This document shows, piece by piece, positions 1-5,351 of a stretch of DNA of 5,351 nucleotides. The stretch comes from an uncultured bacterium (lineage in GTDB: Bacteria > Cyanobacteriota > Vampirovibrionia > Gastranaerophilales > Gastranaerophilaceae). A model generated the notes under the pieces. It saw nothing but the letters and a program-made list of their open reading frames with translations. It did no database searches and was not told the origin of the DNA. Location: NCBI GenBank assembly GCA_949286405.1, contig CASECH010000063.1, forward strand, positions 1-5,351, written 5' to 3'. The position numbers and the translations under genes were made by a program. Within the stretch, counting starts at the first letter, position 1, and every line of letters begins with the position of its first letter.

Positions 1-796
1 AATCAACTCTTGAAACACTTCTGCATCCTGCTGTTTCAAAAGCTTTTACTGCAACTTCTTTGACGTGTTTTGTAACTTCTTCTGATAGATTTGCAGGGAC
101 TATAAAATCTGACATTCCACTTGTATATTTTGCTTCAAAGTCATACCATTCATTTTTAGGCCTGATTTCAAGTATTTCTGTTGCAAAAGGTTCGCCGTTG
201 CATTCCAAGACTCCTACTGTTACACAAAATCCGTCAATAAATTCTTCAATAAGTACGTCATCATTATATTTTACAGCTAATTCATAGGCTGCTTTAAGGT
301 CTTCTTTACTGTTTACTTTTGTCATTCCAAAGCTAGAACCTTCTGATACAGGTTTAGTAAATAACGGGTAAGTCAAGTCTTTAGTTTTTTCAAAAATATC
401 ATCACCTTTTCTAACAAAAGCTGATTTTGCCATTGGGATATCAGGACAAGTAGAAAGTATTCTTTTTGTGTATTCTTTGTTCATGCATAAAGAACTAGAC
501 ATAACTCCACAACCTGTATATGGAATTTGTAAAATCTCTAAAATGCCTTGAATACAACCGTCTTCGCCATATTTGCCGTGTAGTGCATTAAAGGCATAAT
601 CGTAGTTTCCATTTTTTAATTTTAAGGCGATATCTTTATCCACTACTACCATTTCTGCATTTTTGAAACCTAAACGTTGTAGTGCATCAAAACAGCCTTT
701 TCCTGATCTCATTGATACTTCCGCTTCAGAAGACATTCCTCCGCATAATACTGCGATTTTTGCATTTTTATCTACTTTTGATACAATGTTTTGCAT
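1..796 (-). CDS. ddl: D-alanine--D-alanine ligase, C-terminally truncated by the window edge
   Basis: ATP-grasp enzyme that joins two D-alanines in the cytoplasm to give the D-Ala-D-Ala end of the peptidoglycan stem. I translated 265 codons from the ATG at 796; the family is about 300-370 residues, so the C-terminal Mg-binding E-x-N part lies off the left edge. Visible motifs: the N-terminal GGMSSEAEVS (19-28, with E24 at the place of E. coli DdlB Glu15), LHGKYGEDG (72-80), IPYTG (91-95), ATP lysines near K111 and K148, the EGSSFGM loop (152-158, catalytic serine) and YDFEAKY (218-224). Tyr224 in EAKY is the residue type expected for D-Ala-D-Ala rather than D-Ala-D-Lac products. An odd point is GFCVTVG (189-195), where the family usually has G-x-E. 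The start is set by an AGAGAGG site 7 bases upstream, inside murB. The gene overlaps murB by 25 bases, which suggests translational coupling. Identity is near certain. Confidence 0.96.
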   Translation of the reverse strand, partial: MQNIVSKVDKNAKIAVLCGGMSSEAEVSMRSGKGCFDALQRLGFKNAEMVVVDKDIALKLKNGNYDYAFNALHGKYGEDGCIQGILEILQIPYTGCGVMSSSLCMNKEYTKRILSTCPDIPMAKSAFVRKGDDIFEKTKDLTYPLFTKPVSEGSSFGMTKVNSKEDLKAAYELAVKYNDDVLIEEFIDGFCVTVGVLECNGEPFATEILEIRPKNEWYDFEAKYTSGMSDFIVPANLSEEVTKHVKEVAVKAFETAGCRSVSRVD

Positions 797-1677
797 ATTT
801 CAACCTCTCTCAAGTTATTATGACCTAAAAATCTTACTTCAGGTTCTAGTTTTATATTATATTTTTCATAAACTTTTGTATACATCTGTAACATTAATTC
901 TAAAACATCAAGTGATGTTCCGTTGTTATCATGAACTATAAAATTAGCGTGATTTTCCCAAACTTTTACCCCTCCGATTCTCATTCCTTTAACTTGACAG
1001 CTATCTAGTAGTCTGCCTGCAGAATCTCCTTGAGGATTTTTAAATATGCTACCTGCATTGCCAAGAGTCATCATCGGTTGGTGTGATTTTCTGAAAGATA
1101 AGTTTTCTTCCATTTTTGCTTTTATTTCATCTATTGGTTTCTTTTTGAGATTAAATTCTGCACCTAGTACTATGTATGGATTGTTATGACATATAGATTT
1201 TCGATATTCAAACTGCATCTCTTCTTTAGAAAGTCTGAAAAATCCTTCATCTTCAGAATATAAGGTAACACTTTCTATAACATCTGAAATAGCTTGTCCA
1301 TGAGCTGATGCATTCATATAGACTTCGCCACCAATTGAGCCGGGAAAACCAATCATAAATTCCAGTCCGCTAAGACCATTTTCCATAGCTATTTTGGATA
1401 ACATAGGTCCTTTTACCCCAGCTCCGGCAATAATTCTTGTATCTTCTATAATTATATTATCAACTTTTGAAGTTGACATAACTTCTCCATCGAATCCATA
1501 TGATGAAACCAATGTATTAGACCAGTTTCCAAAAACTCTTATATTAGGATTGCGTTCTAATACTTCAGCACATTCAATCTCATTTTTAGGAAAATAAATC
1601 TTTGCAATATCGCCACCAATTTTAAATGATGTCATATTTTTAATGCAAAAATTTTCTTTTTTTTCAATCCTATGCAT
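772..1677 (-). CDS. murB: UDP-N-acetylenolpyruvoylglucosamine reductase, type II
   Basis: FAD/NADPH enzyme that reduces UDP-GlcNAc-enolpyruvate to UDP-MurNAc, the second committed step of cytoplasmic peptidoglycan synthesis. The protein is 301 residues from the ATG at 1677, typical of the shorter type II MurB group that lacks the extra E. coli loop. In order: TSFKIGG (16-22), FAD loop GNWSN (50-54, usually G-G-G-S-N), AGAGV (84-88), the GLSGLEF...GFPGSIGG flavin-binding stretch (101-117), MNASAHG (121-127, usually MNAGAYG), YRKS (158-161, conserved Arg159), NAGSIFKNPQG (207-217, with Ser210 as likely proton donor), HANFIV (243-248) and LEPEVRF (277-283, catalytic Glu). A TTG at 1683 is also in frame, but the AAAGAGG site ends directly against it and sits 6 bases before the ATG, so the ATG is chosen. 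The gene overlaps the murC stop by 8 bases (ATGCATAG) and ends in TAG inside ddl. Confidence 0.95.
   Translation of the reverse strand: MHRIEKKENFCIKNMTSFKIGGDIAKIYFPKNEIECAEVLERNPNIRVFGNWSNTLVSSYGFDGEVMSTSKVDNIIIEDTRIIAGAGVKGPMLSKIAMENGLSGLEFMIGFPGSIGGEVYMNASAHGQAISDVIESVTLYSEDEGFFRLSKEEMQFEYRKSICHNNPYIVLGAEFNLKKKPIDEIKAKMEENLSFRKSHQPMMTLGNAGSIFKNPQGDSAGRLLDSCQVKGMRIGGVKVWENHANFIVHDNNGTSLDVLELMLQMYTKVYEKYNIKLEPEVRFLGHNNLREVEICKTLYQK
804..810 (-). promoter_or_regulatory. Ribosome-binding site of ddl, inside the murB 3' end
   Basis: The minus strand reads AGAGAGG, then 7 bases, then the ATG at 796. This is a strong Shine-Dalgarno match lying wholly within the last codons of murB. It decides the ddl start and means ribosomes finishing murB are next to the ddl start site. 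Confidence 0.85.
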
Positions 1678-3043
1678 TAACAACCTCTTTGCTTAAAGAA
1701 ATTAATTCTTTGCCCAGCATAGTTATGGTACCTGCTCCAAGTCCTATTACAACATCATTTTCTTTTAGTGTCGGATATAGTTTATCTGCAACTGTTTTCA
1801 TATCTCCTGCAATGTACTCACAAGGGACATTTATATGAGAAGAAAGTTCTTTTGCAAACTTTTCTGAATTTACGCCTTCAATAGGTGTTTCAGATGCTGC
1901 ATATACATCAGTTACTATTACTTTATCGATACCTTCAAAAGCATTTAAAAACTCATTCCACAAAGTCTTTAATCTTGTATATCTGTGAGGTTGAAAAACT
2001 GCTATAATATTTTTGTTTTTCATACCTTCTGCAGATGATAAAGTTGCTTTGATTTCTGTTGGGTGATGAGCGTAATCATCAAATATTGTTATCCCATTGA
2101 ATTCTCCAACTTTTTGGAATCTTCTTCCCATTCCGGTAAATGTGGCAAAATGTTCTTTTACTAAATTTAAATTGACTCCAGCTTGGTGAAGACTGGCAAG
2201 AACTGATAGCGCATTATATACGTTATGTTTTCCTCTTAAAATTATTTTTAAATCTGTCAAAAAGTTATTTTTGTAATAGATGTCAAATGTAGTATAGTCT
2301 TCATTAAATATGATATTTTTTGCCGTATAATCAGCTTCAGAAGAAATTCCAAAAGAAATTGTCTTGTGGCTGTGAAGATTTTTGGTCGCTTCACAATCGT
2401 TGTTAACTAGTACAATAGATTTTTCATTCATATTTGATATGAATTTTTCAAATGTTTCAAGAATTGATTTTAGACCTTCTTTATAAAAATCCAAATGATC
2501 TGCTTCCAAGTTATTTACTACACAGATATTTGGAGCGTATTTTATAATTGTTCCATCACTTTCATCAAGCTCTGCGGCAAAGAATTTTCCATCTTGACAG
2601 TGTGCATTTGTACCTATGTCAGGAATTATTCCACCTACTACGTATGATGGTAACAATCCTGCTTTTTCTAAAACATAAGAACAAAGACCGCTTGTTGTTG
2701 TTTTTCCGTGAGTTCCTGAATAGCCCAAGAAAAACTTGCCCCATCTTGAGATTTCTGCAAGAACATCTGATCTATGGTATATGCTTAGTCCAAGTTCTTT
2801 CGCTCTTATTATTTCTGGGTTGTCTGATTTTATTGCTGTACTAGCAACTACAACTGCGTCATCAGGTACATTATCAGCATTATGCCCAATGTGTATTGTT
2901 GCACCTAAATCTCTTAATTTTTGTATATATTTACTATCGCAAATATCTGAGCCGGATACTTCACATCCGTTTTCTAAAAGATATTTTGCTAAACCACTCA
3001 TTCCTACACCGCCAATGGCGATAAAATAATATTTCTTTTTCAA
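1670..3043 (-). CDS. murC: UDP-N-acetylmuramate--L-alanine ligase
   Basis: Cytoplasmic Mur ligase that uses ATP to attach L-alanine to UDP-MurNAc, the first amino acid of the stem peptide. It has 457 residues, a normal length. The N-terminal UDP-binding domain has the glycine motif GGVGMSG (11-17). The central ATPase domain has P-loop GTHGKTTT (110-117), ELDESDG (158-164) and NNLEADHLDFY (177-187). GKHNVYNALS (271-280) and GMGRRFQ (304-310) mark the linker region. The C-terminal amino-acid-binding domain has DDYAHHPTEI (322-331), FQPHRYTR (350-357), YAASE (381-385) and GAGTI (436-440, where GAGD is more common). The start is TTG: the next methionine (15) lies inside the glycine motif, no in-frame ATG or GTG occurs between the TTG and the upstream TAA at 3074-3076, and AGGGA sits 7 bases before it. 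It is the first gene after a promoter and ends in TAG within murB. Confidence 0.97.
   Translation of the reverse strand: MKKKYYFIAIGGVGMSGLAKYLLENGCEVSGSDICDSKYIQKLRDLGATIHIGHNADNVPDDAVVVASTAIKSDNPEIIRAKELGLSIYHRSDVLAEISRWGKFFLGYSGTHGKTTTSGLCSYVLEKAGLLPSYVVGGIIPDIGTNAHCQDGKFFAAELDESDGTIIKYAPNICVVNNLEADHLDFYKEGLKSILETFEKFISNMNEKSIVLVNNDCEATKNLHSHKTISFGISSEADYTAKNIIFNEDYTTFDIYYKNNFLTDLKIILRGKHNVYNALSVLASLHQAGVNLNLVKEHFATFTGMGRRFQKVGEFNGITIFDDYAHHPTEIKATLSSAEGMKNKNIIAVFQPHRYTRLKTLWNEFLNAFEGIDKVIVTDVYAASETPIEGVNSEKFAKELSSHINVPCEYIAGDMKTVADKLYPTLKENDVVIGLGAGTITMLGKELISLSKEVVNA
1684..1690 (-). promoter_or_regulatory. Ribosome-binding site of murB, inside the murC 3' end
   Basis: The minus strand reads AAAGAGG followed by six bases and the ATG at 1677. 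There is no gap to the alternative TTG at 1683, so this site selects the ATG. It is followed by TTG, as is the ddl site (AGAGAGGTTG), so the two internal genes have near-identical translation signals. Confidence 0.8.
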
Positions 3044-3050
3044 AACTCTA

Positions 3051-3055
3051 TCCCT
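3051..3055 (-). promoter_or_regulatory. Ribosome-binding site of murC, supporting a TTG start
   Basis: The minus strand reads AGGGA, then seven bases, then TTG at 3043. It is a weaker Shine-Dalgarno than those of murB and ddl, but at correct spacing. It supports initiation at the rare TTG codon. Confidence 0.65.
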
Positions 3056-3078
3056 AAAAACTGTATCTAACTTTTAAA

Positions 3079-3106
3079 ATTATAATACAAAAAAATAATC
3101 TATCAA
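3079..3106 (-). promoter_or_regulatory. Sigma-70-type promoter for murC-murB-ddl
   Basis: On the minus strand there is TTGATA (3101-3106; consensus TTGACA), a 16-base A/T-rich spacer and a perfect TATAAT (3079-3084). Transcription would begin near 3072 and leave a leader of about 29 bases before the murC TTG, carrying the AGGGA site. It lies downstream of the leuS terminator, so the mur unit should be transcribed independently. No operator-like palindrome is visible around it. AT-rich spacers give chance matches, but the position is right. Confidence 0.7.
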
Positions 3107-3170
3107 AGATATATGCTTTTTGTTAATAAAATGCAAAAAAAATTGATTTTATCCCGAGTGGTTTATACAG

Positions 3171-3207
3171 AAAATAAAAGACCCGTTTAGTTAAAAACAG
3201 GTCCTTT
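3171..3207 (-). terminator. Rho-independent terminator of leuS
   Basis: On the minus strand, starting 22 bases after the leuS stop, AAAGGACCTGTTT (3195-3207) pairs with AAACGGGTCTTTT (3176-3188). This gives a 13-bp stem with two G-T wobbles and a 6-base loop, and the 3' arm runs into TTTTATTTT (3171-3179). Orientation and position fit termination of leuS before the murC promoter. On the plus strand the stem is followed only by TTTATG, so it is not a convincing bidirectional terminator. Confidence 0.88.
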
Positions 3208-3229
3208 ATGTATAAAGTTGTACGTCTTT

Positions 3230-5351
3230 CTATTTTACGACAATATTAACCAATTTTTTAGGAACTACAATTGTTTTAACAATTGTTTTGCCCTCAGTAA
3301 GGTCTTTAATTTTTTGACTGTTTAGAGCTAACTCTTTTAGTTCTTCTTGAGAAGATGCTTCATCTGCTTCAATTTTGTCTTTAACTTTTCCGTTAATTTG
3401 AACTACAAGAGTGATTGAACTTGCTTTAGCTAAGTTTTCATCATAATCAGGCCATTGTTCATCGTGTACTGAACTATTAGCTCCCAAATCATGCCAAGCT
3501 TCTTCTGTTAAGTGTACTGCAACCGGTGACATCAATTTAATTAATGATGTGATCGCAAAGCTTAGTACGTTTTTGTCCTGGTCATTAAGGTTTGATTTCT
3601 TTCCACACCAGTCATATATAGCGTTAACTAATTCTCTGTATTTTGAAATTACAGTGTTAAATTGGAAGTCATTGGCGATATCATTAGAAATTCCTTTGAT
3701 TGCCATATGAACCTCACGAACTAAATCATCATTTCCTTTAGTTAGTGGAAATTCAATTTTATAATCTAATTTAACATTTTCAGAATTAGTAGAGATTAGA
3801 CGCCATACTCTGTTTAAGAATTTATAACATCCTTCTACACCTGCATCTGACCAATCGAAATCCCTTGCAGGAGGTGAGTCAGAAAGAATGAATAATCTTG
3901 CTGTATCAGCTCCGTAGTTTTCGAATATTTCATCAGGGTCAACTGTATTTCCTTTTGATTTAGACATTTTGGAACCGTCTTTTAGTACCATACCTTGGGT
4001 TAGAAGATTTTTAAACGGTTCATCAAAGTCAAGCAACCCTAAATCTCTTAGAGCTTTTGTGAAAAATCTTGAGTATAGTAAGTGTAATATAGCATGTTCA
4101 ATACCGCCTACATATTGATCAACAGGCAGCCAGTGGTTAACTTTGTCTTTTGCAAAAGGCATTTTATCATTTTTTGCATCAGAATAACGTAGGTAATACC
4201 AGCTTGAGCAAACAAATGTATCCATTGTATCAGTTTCGCGTCTTGCAGGTCCACCACAACAAGGACAAGTTGTTTCTATAAATGTTTTTGATGTTGTGAT
4301 AGGAGATTTGCCTACTACGCTAAAGTCAACATCTTTTGGCAATAGAACAGGAAGTTGATCTTCCGGTACAGGTTGTATACCACATTTTTCACAATATACT
4401 ACAGGGATTGGTGCTCCCCAGTACCTTTGACGAGATACTAACCAGTCACGAAGTCTGTATTGAGTTTTAAATTCTCCAAAGCCCTCTTGTACTGCTTTTT
4501 GAGTGATTGCTTTTTTAGCTTCTTCGTTTTTCATTCCGCTAAATTCCCCTGAATTTACTAAAATTCCAGGTTCTGTGTATGCTTCATCTTTACAGTCTGA
4601 AGGATTTTCAGGATTTTGGATAACCACTTTCATTGGAAGATTATATTTTTTTGCAAAATCATAATCTCTTGTGTCATGCGTAGGTACTGCCATTACTGCT
4701 CCTGTACCGTATTCTACTAACGCGTAGTCTGCTGTCCATAGAGGGAATTGTTCTCCTGTAAATGGATTGATTGCATGGGTACCTAAAGGTACACCTGTTT
4801 TTATTCTTTCCGTTGATAATCTTTCAATCTCTGTCATTTTTCTTGCATTTGCACGGTATGCTTCAACTGCTTCTTTGTTTTCAGGAGTAGTTAAAGTTTC
4901 GATGTCTTTGTATTCCGGAGCAACTACAAGATAAGTGATACCATATGCTGTATCCGGTCTTGTTGTATAGACTGGAATTTCCATGTCTTTTTCTACAACT
5001 TTAAATTTTAAAATAGCACCTTGTGATTTTCCAATCCAATTTGCTTGCATTGTTTTTACATTATCGCCCCAGCCTGGAAGTTTATCTAAGTCTTCTAGTA
5101 GGACTTCTGCGTAATCTGTTATTTTTAGGAACCATTGAGATAAATATTTTTTTTCTACAACGTGGTCACATCTCCAGCATTTTCCATCGATTACTTGTTC
5201 ATTTGCCAGAACTGTTCCACATTCCTCACACCAGTTTACTGCAGCTTCTTTTTTGTATGCCAGTCCTTTTTTATATAATTGTAAAAATAGCCATTGAGTC
5301 CATTTATAGTAATCAGGCTTGCATGTTGTAACTTCTCTGTCCCAGTCATAT
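3230..5351 (-). CDS. leuS: Leucyl-tRNA synthetase, N-terminally truncated by the window edge
   Basis: Class Ia synthetase that charges tRNA-Leu and edits mischarged products. The frame is open from the right edge and gives 706 residues; roughly the first 100-115, with the HIGH motif, are outside, which fits the family's usual 800-880. It begins at YDWDREV. Zinc module 1 has CEEC (41-44) and CWRC (58-61). The CP1 editing domain shows TTRPDT (129-134) and YGTGAVMAVP followed by HDTRD (225-229), with both aspartates present, so editing should be active. Zinc module 2 has CEKC (320-323) and CPCC (362-365). The catalytic domain continues with the tryptophan-containing SSWYYLRYSD, GGIEHAILHLLYSRF and KMSKS (461-465, at 3956-3970). 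The anticodon-binding helical domain and the usual C-terminal domain (VVQINGKVKDK near the end) follow. The methionine at 5050 is internal, not the start. The stop is TAG, with an in-frame TAA 21 bases later. A terminator follows. Confidence 0.97.
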   Translation of the reverse strand, partial: YDWDREVTTCKPDYYKWTQWLFLQLYKKGLAYKKEAAVNWCEECGTVLANEQVIDGKCWRCDHVVEKKYLSQWFLKITDYAEVLLEDLDKLPGWGDNVKTMQANWIGKSQGAILKFKVVEKDMEIPVYTTRPDTAYGITYLVVAPEYKDIETLTTPENKEAVEAYRANARKMTEIERLSTERIKTGVPLGTHAINPFTGEQFPLWTADYALVEYGTGAVMAVPTHDTRDYDFAKKYNLPMKVVIQNPENPSDCKDEAYTEPGILVNSGEFSGMKNEEAKKAITQKAVQEGFGEFKTQYRLRDWLVSRQRYWGAPIPVVYCEKCGIQPVPEDQLPVLLPKDVDFSVVGKSPITTSKTFIETTCPCCGGPARRETDTMDTFVCSSWYYLRYSDAKNDKMPFAKDKVNHWLPVDQYVGGIEHAILHLLYSRFFTKALRDLGLLDFDEPFKNLLTQGMVLKDGSKMSKSKGNTVDPDEIFENYGADTARLFILSDSPPARDFDWSDAGVEGCYKFLNRVWRLISTNSENVKLDYKIEFPLTKGNDDLVREVHMAIKGISNDIANDFQFNTVISKYRELVNAIYDWCGKKSNLNDQDKNVLSFAITSLIKLMSPVAVHLTEEAWHDLGANSSVHDEQWPDYDENLAKASSITLVVQINGKVKDKIEADEASSQEELKELALNSQKIKDLTEGKTIVKTIVVPKKLVNIVVK

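Noticed and set aside
60..287. Plus-strand open frame of 75 codons
   Set aside because: It lies entirely antisense to ddl, whose motifs are unmistakable, and its translation resembles no protein I recognise.
663..941. Plus-strand open frame of 92 codons
   Set aside because: It is antisense to the ddl start and the murB 3' end, with no plausible ribosome-binding context and no recognisable domain.
1678..1683. TTG at 1683 as the murB start
   Set aside because: The Shine-Dalgarno sequence ends directly against it with no spacing, while the ATG at 1677 has a six-base spacer.
2548..3029. Two overlapping plus-strand open frames (2548-2844 and 2736-3029)
   Set aside because: Both are antisense to the conserved N-terminal and ATP-binding part of murC; their hydrophobic look comes from the complement of that sequence.
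3108..3136. Second promoter TTGCAT-17-TATATC upstream of the chosen one
   Set aside because: Both hexamers match consensus less well than TTGATA/TATAAT and the tract is A/T-rich enough for chance matches.
3114..3142. Inverted repeat of TTTTTG and CAAAAA in the leuS-murC spacer
   Set aside because: It is a short, almost purely A-T stem in a homopolymer-rich tract, with no reason to expect a stable or functional structure.
3230..5050. A separate 606-residue protein starting at the methionine at 5050
   Set aside because: The frame stays open to the window edge and the upstream 100 residues are typical LeuS sequence, so 5050 is an internal methionine.
5023..5331. Plus-strand open frame of 102 codons with a hydrophobic translation
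   Set aside because: It is antisense to the leuS zinc module; the Leu/Phe-rich look reflects the complement of Lys/Glu-rich codons.
1..5351. Mobile element, CRISPR, toxin-antitoxin, defence or other novel system
   Set aside because: Nearly every base is assigned to four conserved housekeeping genes and a short spacer; no direct repeats, terminal inverted repeats or transposase and integrase motifs were seen.

Overview
The window is a compact, low-GC (about one third G+C by eye) bacterial chromosomal segment. Every gene I can support lies on the minus strand. Reading from high to low coordinates, they are the 3' part of leuS (leucyl-tRNA synthetase), a 186-base spacer, then murC, murB and the 5' part of ddl. 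I see no mobile element, CRISPR array, tRNA/rRNA or horizontally acquired cargo. The plus-strand open frames are antisense shadows of these genes.

Layout: leuS enters from the right edge (5351) and ends at 3230. A 13-bp hairpin with a T-rich tail follows (3171-3207) and should end the leuS transcript. A good sigma-70-type promoter (3079-3106) then starts a second unit. In that unit, murC (TTG start at 3043) overlaps murB (ATG at 1677) by 8 bases, and murB overlaps ddl (ATG at 796) by 25 bases. Strong Shine-Dalgarno sequences lie inside the upstream genes. ddl runs off the left edge after 265 codons, before its Mg-binding C-terminal motif.

Function: MurB reduces UDP-GlcNAc-enolpyruvate to UDP-MurNAc, MurC adds L-Ala to UDP-MurNAc, and Ddl makes the D-Ala-D-Ala dipeptide that MurF later adds. 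The unit is therefore a cytoplasmic peptidoglycan-precursor operon, a relative of the dcw cluster. In many dcw clusters ftsQ and ftsZ follow ddl, but nothing past the left edge can be seen here.

Organism: the LeuS sequence around 4980-5150 (residues such as QWFLKITDYAE and MQANWIGKS) and the HDTRD editing motif resemble, from memory, cyanobacterial LeuS. Unlike what I recall of many cyanobacterial proteins, all four cysteines of the first zinc module are present. With the low GC, a non-photosynthetic cyanobacterial relative (Melainabacteria/Vampirovibrionia, for example Gastranaerophilales) is a plausible but unproven source; a Clostridia-like Firmicute is the main alternative.

This is a housekeeping region. 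I did not find a new biological system. The points worth a second look are residue departures in Ddl and MurB, the overlapping-gene architecture with matching ribosome-binding sites, and the fact that all three visible stop codons are TAG.
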